Source of the DNA: Bombella pollinis
GTDB lineage: Bacteria > Pseudomonadota > Alphaproteobacteria > Acetobacterales > Acetobacteraceae
Direction: 5' to 3'
Length of the DNA: 64,000 nt
NCBI RefSeq assembly: GCF_026385485.1
Contig: NZ_JANIDX010000001.1
Location: 62,001 to 126,000, forward strand
Below are positions 8,764 through 18,032 of the stretch, piece after piece (within the stretch, counting starts at the first letter, position 1; the number at the start of each line of letters is the position of its first letter). The position numbers and the translations under genes were made by a program. A model generated the notes under the pieces. That model searched no databases. It saw only the letters and a program-made list of their open reading frames with translations, and was not told the DNA's origin.

Positions 8764-9450
8764 ATGCATATCTTACTGGTTGAGGATGATCCCACCGTTC
8801 GCTCCTTTGTCCTTAAAGGCCTTAAAGAAGCAGGGCATGATGTAGACCATGCCGATAATGGCAAAGATGGGCTCTATCTCGCTGTGGGAGAAAAATACGA
8901 CATCATCATCTTAGACCGGATGCTCCCCGGTGGGGTTGATGGCTTGCATATTCTTGAGACCCTTCGCAGCCAGAAGAACAATACCCCTGTGCTCTTGCTC
9001 TCTGCCCTCTCTGATGTAGATGATCGAGTCGATGGGTTGCGTGCCGGTGGGGATGATTACGTCACAAAGCCTTTTGCCTTCTCCGAGCTTCTCGCCCGTG
9101 TGGAGGCTCTCGGCCGCCGTGGGCATAATGAAACCGCCCCAGAGACAACCCTCACTGTAGGCGACCTCACATTAGACCTCCTCTCCCGCGAGGTACGGCG
9201 TGGAGGCCAAAAGATTGACCTCCAACCGCGTGAGTTCCGCCTCCTAGAGTTCCTCGTCCGCAATGCCGGACAGGTTGTGACCCGTACCATGCTGCTTGAG
9301 AAAGTCTGGGATTATCATTTTGACCCGCAGACCAACGTGATTGATGTCCATGTCTCCCGTCTGCGGCAGAAGGTTGATAAACCTTTTCAGACCGCTATCA
9401 TCCATACAGTCCGCAATGCAGGCTATATCCTCCGCCCGACACAAAGTTAG
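8764..9450 (+). CDS. OmpR/PhoB-family response regulator
   Basis: A 228-residue two-domain regulator. The receiver domain (about 1-115) has the acidic pair Glu8/Asp9, phospho-acceptor Asp51 in ILDRMLPGG and Lys102 in VTKPF. The winged-helix DNA-binding domain (about 130-225) ends with the typical VIDVHVSRLRQKVD and HTVRNAGYIL. It is 24 bases ahead of the histidine kinase gene, so the two form a cognate pair. The start has a GGCAGGA Shine-Dalgarno. Target genes are not evident; the exported-protein genes just downstream are candidates by position only. Confidence 0.93.
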   Translation: MHILLVEDDPTVRSFVLKGLKEAGHDVDHADNGKDGLYLAVGEKYDIIILDRMLPGGVDGLHILETLRSQKNNTPVLLLSALSDVDDRVDGLRAGGDDYVTKPFAFSELLARVEALGRRGHNETAPETTLTVGDLTLDLLSREVRRGGQKIDLQPREFRLLEFLVRNAGQVVTRTMLLEKVWDYHFDPQTNVIDVHVSRLRQKVDKPFQTAIIHTVRNAGYILRPTQS

Positions 9451-9474
9451 CGCGAATAAGAGGTTAGCTACTTT

Positions 9475-10974
9475 ATGAAGAAGGATAAGAAAGCCCCGCG
9501 CCGTTGGCTCCAATGGCGGCGGGGGGATGCCAGCAAAGTGGGGCGATGGCATTGGCCGATCCGCTCCGCTGGAATTAACTTCGCCCTCGGTTATGGCGTG
9601 TTATTTCTTATCTCAGCCACGCTGTTCTTATCCTTCATCTGGTGGAGTAGTACCAACCTCCTCACCCAGCATGTCCGTGCCTTTATAGAGACCGATGCAC
9701 AGGAGCTCACACAGCGGTGGAACTATGGCGGCCCCCCTGCCCTGAGCAGTGCCATTACGGACCGTTTAGAACAGAATATTGATGATGATGCCCTCTATTT
9801 GCTCATCGACCGCCACGGGCGACGTTTAGCGGGCAATTTACCCGGCTGGCCCGTTGCCATCACAAAGATGGATCATTTTTACGAGCTTACCATCCGCCGT
9901 TATACCTTCTCCACCCCCGCGCAATTTAAGGCCTACCACCTCACCCACGGCTTTAAGCTCATTGTCGGGCATGACATCAGGGGCCGCGCCCTCCTCAGTA
10001 CGGTCATCACCCGTACCCTGATTTGGTGTGCTGTAATGATTGCCCTCCTCGCTATTGGCGGGGCTTTAGTGGTGCGCAATCTCTTCCGCCGTATTGTTGG
10101 CTCCATCGCTCGCACGGCCTCCGCTGTAGCGAGTGGGGACCTTAACCACCGCATCGCCCTCACAGGGAGCGAGACGGACCTTGTTGCTGAGACGGTCAAC
10201 ACCATGCTGGACCGAATCAACCGGTTGATGGAAGGGGTGCGCCAAGTCTCCAACGCCATTGCTCATGACCTCCGCACCCCCATCACTCGCGCCCGTAACC
10301 AACTGGAAGAAGCCCTCTTTTCCGCCTCCTCACCTGATGAGTTACGCCTAGCGGCGGAAAAAGCGATTGGAGACCTCGACCATATTACCGGTATCTTTGA
10401 AGCCCTCCTCCGCATTGCCCAGATTGAGGCCGGGGCACGCCGCTCCGCCTTTACTATGGTGGACCTTAACCAACTCCTCACCAATATAGCGGAATTATAT
10501 GAAGCCTCTGCTGAAGAGGCAGGATTAAGCCTCCATATGGATATCAGCCCGCTTCCCCTTCTTTATGGAGATGAACGGATGCTCCAACAAGCTTTAGCGA
10601 ATCTATTAGATAACGCGATTAAGTTTTCCCCTCCTCATAGCGCACTCTCCCTTACAGCCCACCCTGTTACAGCTATTACACCGCGTGGTCATACAGCGCA
10701 CACAGCCCCCACTGGGATAGAAATTAGTGTACAAGACCAAGGGCCGGGGATGAATGAAGCTGATATTCTCCGCGCGCATGAACGCTTCTTCCGCGCAGAG
10801 AGTGCCCGCCATACACCCGGCTCTGGCCTTGGGCTTTCTCTCGTCCAAGCGGTGACGAGCTTACATCATGGTCGTCTCACCCTCACGCGGATGGATCCGG
10901 GGTTACAGGTCACGCTCTCTCTGCCACTCATCCAGCAAGAAACAGACCGTACAAAAACGGTAGTCCCTTTATGA
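9475..10974 (+). CDS. Membrane sensor histidine kinase (HAMP/HisKA/HATPase)
   Basis: A 499-residue kinase with a basic N-terminus, TM1 at about 35-58, a periplasmic sensor of ~115 residues, TM2 at about 178-200, then HAMP (200-252). HisKA carries the phospho-acceptor His264 in AIAHDLRTPITRARN. The ATP lid region shows the N box LLDNAIKFSP (Asn380), G1 box DQGPGM (421-426) and G2 box GSGLGLSL (449-456). It should phosphorylate the regulator encoded immediately upstream. The periplasmic domain has no recognisable ligand-binding signature, so the stimulus is unknown. Confidence 0.92.
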   Translation: MKKDKKAPRRWLQWRRGDASKVGRWHWPIRSAGINFALGYGVLFLISATLFLSFIWWSSTNLLTQHVRAFIETDAQELTQRWNYGGPPALSSAITDRLEQNIDDDALYLLIDRHGRRLAGNLPGWPVAITKMDHFYELTIRRYTFSTPAQFKAYHLTHGFKLIVGHDIRGRALLSTVITRTLIWCAVMIALLAIGGALVVRNLFRRIVGSIARTASAVASGDLNHRIALTGSETDLVAETVNTMLDRINRLMEGVRQVSNAIAHDLRTPITRARNQLEEALFSASSPDELRLAAEKAIGDLDHITGIFEALLRIAQIEAGARRSAFTMVDLNQLLTNIAELYEASAEEAGLSLHMDISPLPLLYGDERMLQQALANLLDNAIKFSPPHSALSLTAHPVTAITPRGHTAHTAPTGIEISVQDQGPGMNEADILRAHERFFRAESARHTPGSGLGLSLVQAVTSLHHGRLTLTRMDPGLQVTLSLPLIQQETDRTKTVVPL

Positions 10975-11044
10975 CCCTACCGCTACGTCTTACGAAAGTT
11001 TCATACCTTGCTCATCTTAACCGCCTATTTTCTGTGATAGCGTC

Positions 11045-11395
11045 ATGATCATGCGCACTTTATGCTTTCTCACAGCTCTGATTCTTTTGGCTCCGCTGAC
11101 AATATGGCCAGAGGTTGCATGGGCCTCTCTCTTGCCGGGTAGTGAGGCAACCCCTCCCCCTCAAGACCTTGTCATCACCAGTGATAGCCCTGATTATTGC
11201 GCCCAGCTGAGCGAGCATTTAGCTGAGAAAATACGTACCCCCCATAATGTACCTGTTGGTGCCATGGATGATGCCCAACATTTGTTGGAAGAAGGCCGGG
11301 AGCTCTGCCAACAAAATCACATTCGCGCAGGGATAGGCCGTTTGCGGCGCGCGCTTGTTCTCCTCAAAAATCAGGAAGAAGGACCTCATCAATGA
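11045..11395 (+). CDS. Small exported protein of unknown function
   Basis: A 116-residue protein with a hydrophobic signal sequence (about 1-27, ending EVAWA). The mature part is largely helical and charged, with two cysteines (DYCAQ and ELCQQ) spaced about 40 residues apart that could form a disulfide. ATGs at 11045 and 11051 are both possible; no strong Shine-Dalgarno is visible. Its stop overlaps the start of the next gene in ATGA, so it is translationally coupled to the SIMPL-domain protein. I do not recognise a family. Confidence 0.68.
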   Translation: MIMRTLCFLTALILLAPLTIWPEVAWASLLPGSEATPPPQDLVITSDSPDYCAQLSEHLAEKIRTPHNVPVGAMDDAQHLLEEGRELCQQNHIRAGIGRLRRALVLLKNQEEGPHQ

Positions 11396-12198
11396 GCCTA
11401 CGTCACCCCCTTACCGCATTGAGCCTAGCGACATTCGCCGCGGGCTCTCTGTTGGTAACCCCTCTCTCCGTTGCCTCCGCCGCGCCTGAGGGGGAGACCG
11501 TGCTTCCCTCCCACCAAATGCCGCCACCCCCGCCTATGGCTTATCCTCACGGTACAGAACTCAGCTTTACTGTCTCTGATGAAACACAAGCAACAGCCGA
11601 TACGCTCATGATTCATCTCTCTGCTAAGGCTGAAAGTGCCACCCCTAGCAACGCGCAGCAGCAGCTCAATCAACGCGTTAATGCGGCAATGAAGCTCCTT
11701 AATGGTCAATCCGCTATTAAAAGCACGGCTGATAACTATATGGTTGGGGAGGAATACGGCCCCCATAACAAACATAGCTGGGTTGCCCAACAAAGCCTGA
11801 CATTAAGCAGCCAAGACCGTGAGCAACTCCTCGCTATGACAGAGAAGCTCCAACAGCTTGGTCTGAGCATTGAGAGCATGCAATGGACCCTCAACCCCCA
11901 ACTGCGTGAAACGCTGGAGCAACAAGCCCGCCTTGGTGCGCTTAAAAAACTCCGCCAACAGGCAGAGGATGATGCCACTGCCCTTGGTCTCTCCTTAGTC
12001 CGGCTAGAGCGCGTCCATATTGGGGGACAAGGCCCCATAAATCCGCTTGAGCCTCGCCCCCCCATGCTCATGATGGCCGAGATGCGCAGTGCCGCTACAC
12101 CCCCTAGCAGCACGGCAGAGGTACAAACAATCCGTGTTACCATCCATGCTCAAGCCTTGTTGGCTGATAAGCTGGAGAAAACCTCTCCTACTCCTTGA
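11392..12198 (+). CDS. Periplasmic SIMPL-domain (DUF541) protein
   Basis: A 268-residue protein with a signal peptide ending near SVASA (residue 30), a proline-rich spacer, then a SIMPL/DUF541-type domain. The domain shows the repeated beta-alpha pattern, the ADTLMIHLSAKAE strand, a central helix with NQRVNAAMKLL, and a late LGLSLVRLERVHIGG strand. SIMPL proteins are periplasmic or outer-membrane associated; described members include E. coli YggE (oxidative stress) and Brucella BP26, with no firm biochemical activity. It is coupled by ATGA overlap to the small exported protein upstream, suggesting the pair is made together. Confidence 0.75.
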   Translation: MSLRHPLTALSLATFAAGSLLVTPLSVASAAPEGETVLPSHQMPPPPPMAYPHGTELSFTVSDETQATADTLMIHLSAKAESATPSNAQQQLNQRVNAAMKLLNGQSAIKSTADNYMVGEEYGPHNKHSWVAQQSLTLSSQDREQLLAMTEKLQQLGLSIESMQWTLNPQLRETLEQQARLGALKKLRQQAEDDATALGLSLVRLERVHIGGQGPINPLEPRPPMLMMAEMRSAATPPSSTAEVQTIRVTIHAQALLADKLEKTSPTP

Positions 12199-12202
12199 GA
12201 GG

Positions 12203-12232
12203 AAAAGAGGGCGCATGAACGCGCCCCCTTTT
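12203..12232. terminator. Bidirectional rho-independent terminator
   Basis: A GGGCGC/GCGCCC stem (12209-12226, loop ATGAAC) is extended by AAAAG on the left and CTTTT on the right with one mismatch, so each strand ends in a T-run. It separates the convergent SIMPL gene and the HtrA gene, whose stop codon it overlaps. Confidence 0.8.
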
Positions 12233-13499
12233 AAAAATCTGCTACGGGGCGTTTGCCAAGCGTCACGGGGAGGGTCATCTCCTTCCCCTCCCGGCGGATG
12301 GTAAAGTTAAAGACGGTTCCCGGATGTGCTGCTGCGACACTGCGTAATACTGTCCGTGCATCATGCACAGGCACATCACCAATAGCGAGGATGGCGTCTT
12401 TTTTCCGCAAACCGCCCTGCCAAGCCGCCCCGTGTGGGTCCACATCCTCCACCCACATAGGCGCGCTTGCGTCATTCAATGTGACCCCAAGCCAGCCATG
12501 CTCCACATGACCAGTCTTACGAATCGATTCCACAACCGGGGCTACAATCTCTGAGGGGATGCCAAAGCCAATCCCCACCGAGCCATCACTCGGCGAGGCG
12601 ATCGCCGCATTCATCGCCACAACCTGCCCTTGAAGATTAAAGGCTGGTCCGCCGGAATTACCGGGGTTAATGGGAGCATCAAGCTGCATGAAATCATCCA
12701 GCGCACCACTGCCTAAATCCCGCCCTACAGCGGAAACAATCCCCGCCGTAACGGAGGAGCCAAAACCAAAAGGATTCCCAGCAACCAAAATCCAATCGCC
12801 AATCTCTACCTGCCGGCTATCCCCCCATGTCACAGAGGGGAGCGGGGTCGGGCTATCGACCTTGATAACAGCGATATCAGTCATGGGGTCCTCCCCCAAA
12901 CTCCGCGCTTTAAGCGACCGCCCATCAGAGAGCGAGACCATAATCCGCGAGGCATGGCCTATCACATGCCGGTTCGTCACGATAATGCCCGAGGCATCCA
13001 CGACAAAGCCGGACCCTGCGCCGGTTAAATCATCATCAGCAGGCCGTACGGTATGGTGTTTCTGCCTCCGATGCCGCCGATGAGGGGCCGGGATAGGAAC
13101 AACCTTCCGCGCTGCTGGTGTTTTAGGCTGTGTAGAAGGCTCATCATCTGTTGGGGGAGAGCCACGAGAGACGGAAATATTCACCACAGCCGGAATCACC
13201 TGATGCACCAATGGTGCAAAGCTCGGCAAATTTAATGCCTCCCGCGTAGCTATAGGGTCGTGAGCTGAACTAACAGGCAAAGACGGCGCAGCAGGAACAG
13301 GGGCCGAGGGCAACACTAAAGGGGACGATACCGGCACAGGCGGGTGATGCACAGCTTGATAAAGCCGCGTATTACGGATGGGCGTAGGGACTTTCTCCCC
13401 ACCGGGGACCCACCATAGGCATATGCCCATCGCCGCCACACTCCCAACAGCCGCTGGGACTAAAACAGACCAGACCACATGCCTTATTACCGGCTGCAT
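12231..13499 (-). CDS. Membrane-anchored HtrA/Deg-type serine protease with one PDZ domain
   Basis: A 422-residue protease. The start at 13499 follows GGAAGGGG; a GTG at 13574 is an alternative giving 447 residues. A single N-terminal transmembrane segment (about 7-31) would anchor it in the inner membrane facing the periplasm, followed by a proline-rich linker. The catalytic triad is His178 (TNRHVIGH), Asp208 (MTDIAVIKVD) and Ser282 (INPGNSGGPAF). One PDZ domain follows (about 325-405). The loop between the first strand and the catalytic His is long and very basic (residues 115-155, with PHRRHRRQKHH). The layout matches DegS-like or short DegQ-like proteases; which role it plays is not evident. 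Confidence 0.9.
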   Translation of the reverse strand: MQPVIRHVVWSVLVPAAVGSVAAMGICLWWVPGGEKVPTPIRNTRLYQAVHHPPVPVSSPLVLPSAPVPAAPSLPVSSAHDPIATREALNLPSFAPLVHQVIPAVVNISVSRGSPPTDDEPSTQPKTPAARKVVPIPAPHRRHRRQKHHTVRPADDDLTGAGSGFVVDASGIIVTNRHVIGHASRIMVSLSDGRSLKARSLGEDPMTDIAVIKVDSPTPLPSVTWGDSRQVEIGDWILVAGNPFGFGSSVTAGIVSAVGRDLGSGALDDFMQLDAPINPGNSGGPAFNLQGQVVAMNAAIASPSDGSVGIGFGIPSEIVAPVVESIRKTGHVEHGWLGVTLNDASAPMWVEDVDPHGAAWQGGLRKKDAILAIGDVPVHDARTVLRSVAAAHPGTVFNFTIRREGKEMTLPVTLGKRPVADF

Positions 13500-13607
13500 G
13501 AATACCCCATCCCCTTCCATAACAGCCATAACACGGCCAAACGACTCCCTATACCCCCTATCACACTCCCTCACACAATCCTACAGGCAGCCCCTCTATA
13601 CCGCCTC

Positions 13608-16112
13608 TTAGGACGTCTCATCAGCGGGGTTTTCTGGCCAATGATGTTTAGGATACCGCCCACGCATATCCCGCCGCATATCCAACCAACCCGCCTTCCA
13701 AAACTGCGCTAAATCCGCTGTAACAGCCTGCGGACGCCCTGCCGGGGAGAGCAAAGTCGCTTGTAAGGGCACCTTACCGCCTGCCAATTTTGGCAGCGAC
13801 ATTATCCCGTAAAAATCCTGCGCACGCGCTGCAAGAGAGGGAATGACCGTTGTATAATCAATCCGCCTACGTCCCCCCTTTAATGCCACATGAGTAGGAA
13901 GCTGGCGCGCAAGCTCTTGTTGGTCCTCATAAGATAATAAGCTCGTCAGAATAGCCGTCATATCCAACTCTTTAAGCTGAGCGAGGCGATCCATCCCCGC
14001 AAGCCACGGCTCTAGCCATTCCATAGACTGCACTAACGCATCATCGCTTATATCCGGTAAATGAGGCGCGTAATGTCTCCGCGCAAGGGCGACGCGCGCT
14101 TGCATCTGCCGCGCTGTATCGGACCATTCCACATAACGAGGAAGGTCTGCCTGCACTTTGGCAAGCAAGGCCGTGGTAATATCCTCTGGCAATGGGGGTA
14201 CATTTTTATCCCTTAGGATAAGAGCCCCCAACCGTACTCTCTGACGTACAATTACCTTGCCCGAAGTACCATCAAGAGCAGGCTCCCGCTGCTCCTGCAT
14301 ACAGGCTTTAACGGAATCAGGCAGCTCATCCATTGTCACGGGGGCAGCAAGGGTCATGCTCGTACCCTTACCACTATGAAAGGCCGCCCCCGCTAAAAGC
14401 TCCTCCTTCACTAAAGGGTCCGCCGCATTGAGCCGCGCACTCCCACCCCCTGCAAGGCGATAACGTCCTTCCGCATGGGTCCGCTGTGCGAGACGATCAG
14501 GGAAACCCGCCGCGATCAAACGCCCCACGCCATAGCCCTGCATACCTGCCGTCACATATTCTGCTAATTGGCGACGGCCGCCCTTTTGCCCACCACGCTG
14601 CCAAAAACGCTCCGCCGCTTGTTGGAGCCTACGCATCACAGGGCGCGGCACACGCCCATCATCATGGGTAAAGAGCCTCAAACGCAGCCGAATATCTGCC
14701 GAGAGGGCCTCCCCCATACCCTCGCGCCCTCTCAAGGGGTCACGCTCCTCCAACAAAGCAGCTAAACACGCTGCTACTGCTTGCTCCTCCACCGTACGCG
14801 CAGCGCACAGCAAGGCAGCTAAACGAGGATGCGTGCCAAAATTAATCATCCTCTGCCCAAGAGGGGTTAAAACTCCCTCTTTATCCAACGCCCCTAACTC
14901 ATGTAGCAATGCTTGTGCCGCTGCAAGGCCACCAGCAGGGGCAGGATCGAGCAACGGTAGAGCCTTTGGCTCTGTCCCCATCGCTTGCTGCCATGCCGCT
15001 GTCAGGAGGGCAAAATCACATAAATCAGCCTCTAAAATGGCGGGGATGTCCTGCACAATCAAACTGCGCTGTGTCATCTCCGACCATAAACGAATAGCCA
15101 CACCGGGGGCTTGCCGCCCTGCGCGCCCTGCCCGTTGCTCCGCCGTAGCGCGGGAGATGCGGCGTGTGTGCAACCGCGGTAAGCCCGTACTGGCATCACG
15201 CTGTGGCAAACGCCGCCACCCACCATCTACCACCACACGCACCCCCGGTACGGTAACGGAGGTTTCTGCAATGGAAGTTGCCAATACAATCCGCCGTCCT
15301 GAGGTGGGGTCTAACGCACGGGCTTGGTCCTCAACCGATTGTTCCCCATAAAGAGGATAAAGTGGAGCTTGCTCGCCCAAAAGACGCTGCAAAAAAGCCT
15401 CTGTGCGACGTATCTCCCCGATACCGGGTAAGAAAGCTAGAATAGAGCCCTCTTCCTCCTGCCATGCTTGCGCCACGGCGTGCGCGCATGCCTCTGGTAA
15501 ATCCCGCAGATGGCCTATATCCCGCCTATGGCGAATTTCTACAGGGTAGTGCCGCCCATCACTCTCAAGCAATGGAGCCTGCAAAGCGGTTGTAAAAAGG
15601 CTAGCCTCTAAGGTGGCAGACATCGCTATGAGGCGTAAATCCGGCCGAAAGTTCTGCTGCACATCGCGGCAGAACCCTAAAGCCGTATCTCCATCGAGGG
15701 AACGCTCATGCACCTCATCGAAAATAACAGCAGCCACGCCTTCTAAAAGTGGGTCTGCCACAAGGCGGCGGACCAATAGCCCTTCTGTTACAACCTCAAT
15801 ACGCGTTTGGACAGAAACCGCACTCTCCAGCCGGGTACGATACCCAATCACCCCACCGGGGGCTTCCCCTCGCAAAGCGGCCATACGCTGCGCCGCAGCC
15901 CGCACCGCTACACGCCGTGGCTCGACCAACAAAATACGCCCCGCCCCCAACCATGCAGGGGCACGCTCTAACAAAAAGGGAGGGACGGTTGTCGTCTTAC
16001 CCGCACCCGGTGGAGCTACGAGAACGAGATTCGGCCCCGCGAGCAAGGCCTCATGCAGCGCGGGCAAAATCTCTGTTACCGGTAAAGGCTCTGACATCAC
16101 ACCACGCTGCAT
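13608..16112 (-). CDS. hrpB: HrpB-type ATP-dependent DExH helicase
   Basis: An 834-residue member of the HrpB group, close to the ~810 residues of E. coli HrpB. Motif I is APPGAGKTTT (33-42), motif II is DEVH in IFDEVHERS, and motif III is SAT in IAMSATLEAS. The helicase C-terminal domain includes the QRAGRAGRQAPG motif VI. The C-terminal HrpB-specific region ends with VTADLAQFWK and RYPKHHWPENP. HrpB is a probable RNA helicase of unknown physiological substrate in most bacteria. It lies 14 bases after apt in a leftward run. A second ATG at 16097 is also possible. Confidence 0.92.
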   Translation of the reverse strand: MQRGVMSEPLPVTEILPALHEALLAGPNLVLVAPPGAGKTTTVPPFLLERAPAWLGAGRILLVEPRRVAVRAAAQRMAALRGEAPGGVIGYRTRLESAVSVQTRIEVVTEGLLVRRLVADPLLEGVAAVIFDEVHERSLDGDTALGFCRDVQQNFRPDLRLIAMSATLEASLFTTALQAPLLESDGRHYPVEIRHRRDIGHLRDLPEACAHAVAQAWQEEEGSILAFLPGIGEIRRTEAFLQRLLGEQAPLYPLYGEQSVEDQARALDPTSGRRIVLATSIAETSVTVPGVRVVVDGGWRRLPQRDASTGLPRLHTRRISRATAEQRAGRAGRQAPGVAIRLWSEMTQRSLIVQDIPAILEADLCDFALLTAAWQQAMGTEPKALPLLDPAPAGGLAAAQALLHELGALDKEGVLTPLGQRMINFGTHPRLAALLCAARTVEEQAVAACLAALLEERDPLRGREGMGEALSADIRLRLRLFTHDDGRVPRPVMRRLQQAAERFWQRGGQKGGRRQLAEYVTAGMQGYGVGRLIAAGFPDRLAQRTHAEGRYRLAGGGSARLNAADPLVKEELLAGAAFHSGKGTSMTLAAPVTMDELPDSVKACMQEQREPALDGTSGKVIVRQRVRLGALILRDKNVPPLPEDITTALLAKVQADLPRYVEWSDTARQMQARVALARRHYAPHLPDISDDALVQSMEWLEPWLAGMDRLAQLKELDMTAILTSLLSYEDQQELARQLPTHVALKGGRRRIDYTTVIPSLAARAQDFYGIMSLPKLAGGKVPLQATLLSPAGRPQAVTADLAQFWKAGWLDMRRDMRGRYPKHHWPENPADETS

Positions 16113-16126
16113 ACGGGAGATAACGC

Positions 16127-16666
16127 TTAATCCTCGTAGGTCAGCAGGGACGTCACCGGCACGTCAATTTTCTTACGCCCCCCAAGAGCTAGAAGCTCTA
16201 TCATGACTGATGCCCCCACAACCTCCGCCCCGGCCTTGCGTAAAAGGTCGATCGAGGCAGCAAGTGTTCCACCTGTTGCAAGGAGGTCATCTAACACGAC
16301 AACACGTTGACCGGGTGTGACCGCATCGGCCTGAATATGCAGCTCATCCTCGCCATATTCGAGGCTATATTTATGAGAGATTGTCTTACCCGGTAGCTTG
16401 CCCGGCTTGCGCAACATCGTAAAGCCACATCCAAGCCGCGTTGCGAGCGGGGCAGCGGTAAGGAAGCCGCGGCTCTCAATCCCTGCCAAAAGGTCCGGCT
16501 GAAAGCGAGAGACAGCCTGCGCTAGCCGCCCTGTCGCCACCTGCCATGCTTCTGGATTCCGAATCAAGGTCGAAATATCGTAGAAAAGAATCCCTGGCTT
16601 AGGGAAATCTGGAACCTCACGGATATAGCGTTTCAGCTCCAATGGGGCAGGGTCTTTAAAGGACAT
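16127..16666 (-). CDS. apt: Adenine phosphoribosyltransferase
   Basis: A 179-residue purine salvage enzyme converting adenine and PRPP to AMP plus pyrophosphate in the cytoplasm. It has the N-terminal PDFPKPGILFYDIS block specific to APRT and the PRPP-binding motif VVLDDLLATGGTL (about 123-135). Length matches the ~180-residue family norm. Start at 16666 follows GAGGGAAG. It sits 14 bases ahead of hrpB and 97 bases behind the Bcr-type transporter gene. Confidence 0.95.
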   Translation of the reverse strand: MSFKDPAPLELKRYIREVPDFPKPGILFYDISTLIRNPEAWQVATGRLAQAVSRFQPDLLAGIESRGFLTAAPLATRLGCGFTMLRKPGKLPGKTISHKYSLEYGEDELHIQADAVTPGQRVVVLDDLLATGGTLAASIDLLRKAGAEVVGASVMIELLALGGRKKIDVPVTSLLTYED

Positions 16667-16763
16667 GAGCGCACTTCCCTCATAAATAGGGTCAGAATAA
16701 ACAAAGGCCCCTTATAGGCCCTTCTCTTAGCGAGGGGGAAGGGGCATATGCCGCCCCATCCCA

Positions 16764-18026
16764 TTAAGGAGCAAAACGAGCTGATAACAGCATGAAGATA
16801 TAAGCCACAAACAGCATAATCCCCATGGGAATAGCCGTACCTACAGGCAACCAAGAGACCATCACACTCGCTGCAATCCCAAAGAGATATTGCCCTGTCC
16901 CAGCCAAAGCTGTGGCAACACCCGCATTACGGCCCTGCGTCAATAAAGCCCCGGCCATAGCATTCGGCCCGATGCAACCGCCGGAACCTAAAGCACACAC
17001 CATCGCCCCAAATAATGGCCATAAATAAAGATGTTTAAGATGCCCCGCTGCGTCCACATCTATCGCAGACCACACAGCAATCGCTAACAAAATCACCGAC
17101 CCTATCATGCTGATGGTCAAGCCAGCTTTTAACAGGGTCCGGCTATGATAATAATTCAACAACCACGCATTAATCTGCGATGAGGCAATCATACATAACG
17201 CCATCACCCCAAAAAGCATCCCATATTGGAAGGGCGTGAAAGCATACACGCTCTCAAATAAGAAAGGGGCGGCAGTAAGATACGTGAAGATAACAAAGCC
17301 CTGTATCATCCAAATCAGAGCATTGAAGCGATAATTCCTATCCTGCAAGGTTTGCCCGTAGCGGACAATAACAGGCCATAACCTGATAGGGTGACGGTCC
17401 TCCCCGGCCAATGTTTCTGGCAGAAAGAGAAAAACAATCACTAACCCCACAACCCCATATAATGATGTCGCCCAGAAAATATCGCGCCAGCTAATAAATT
17501 GTAGCGCAAAGCCACCAAGAGCGGGGGCCAAAATCGGCACCACACCTTGGATGAGAATCAACCGGGACATCAACTTCGCCGTGGCATCACCAATGGTCAG
17601 GTCGCGCACGCAGGCATTGGGCACCACGAGGCTTGCCGCCCCCATCAAGGCCGCAAAAGCACGAAAGAAGCACAACATCGGCATAGAGGTTGCAAGCGCG
17701 CAACCCGCGGCGGCTATGGCATAAAATAACGTCCCCACTAAAAGCGGACGACGCCGGCCAAAACGGTCTGTTATCGGCCCTACGAGAATCTGCCCAATCG
17801 CTAAGCCCGCCACCCAGGCAGCCATGGTCAAGCTCCCCGTCCCAGCAGCAGAGCCTAACTGACGCTCCATCTCTGGCAAAGCGGGCAGATAAATATCAGT
17901 CGAGACAGGGCCTACAGCGGTGAGTGTCCCTAATATTAAAGGCACCCACATGGGCAAATGCCCACCTCTTACCAAGGGCTTTGTAAGCACGGCTTGCTTA
18001 AAAACACTGCGTTGTGACATCGCCAT
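16764..18026 (-). CDS. Bcr/CflA-family MFS drug efflux transporter
   Basis: A 420-residue 12-TM major facilitator. The first helix carries GPVSTDIYLPALPEM, a Bcr/CflA (DHA1) hallmark, and loop 2-3 carries the MFS motif GPITDRFGRRRPLL. The fifth helix region has VPILAPALGGFA, the DHA motif-C equivalent. Family members export bicyclomycin, chloramphenicol, sulfonamides or small metabolites by proton antiport; substrate is not predictable here. Starts at 18026 and 18020 share AGAAGG. It begins only 6 bases after the VTT-domain gene, implying one transcript. Confidence 0.9.
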   Translation of the reverse strand: MAMSQRSVFKQAVLTKPLVRGGHLPMWVPLILGTLTAVGPVSTDIYLPALPEMERQLGSAAGTGSLTMAAWVAGLAIGQILVGPITDRFGRRRPLLVGTLFYAIAAAGCALATSMPMLCFFRAFAALMGAASLVVPNACVRDLTIGDATAKLMSRLILIQGVVPILAPALGGFALQFISWRDIFWATSLYGVVGLVIVFLFLPETLAGEDRHPIRLWPVIVRYGQTLQDRNYRFNALIWMIQGFVIFTYLTAAPFLFESVYAFTPFQYGMLFGVMALCMIASSQINAWLLNYYHSRTLLKAGLTISMIGSVILLAIAVWSAIDVDAAGHLKHLYLWPLFGAMVCALGSGGCIGPNAMAGALLTQGRNAGVATALAGTGQYLFGIAASVMVSWLPVGTAIPMGIMLFVAYIFMLLSARFAP

Positions 18027-18032
18027 AATGCG

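Noticed and set aside
15613..16206. 197-residue plus-strand frame antisense to hrpB and apt
   Set aside because: Low-complexity Arg/Ser/Ala translation opposite two certain genes.
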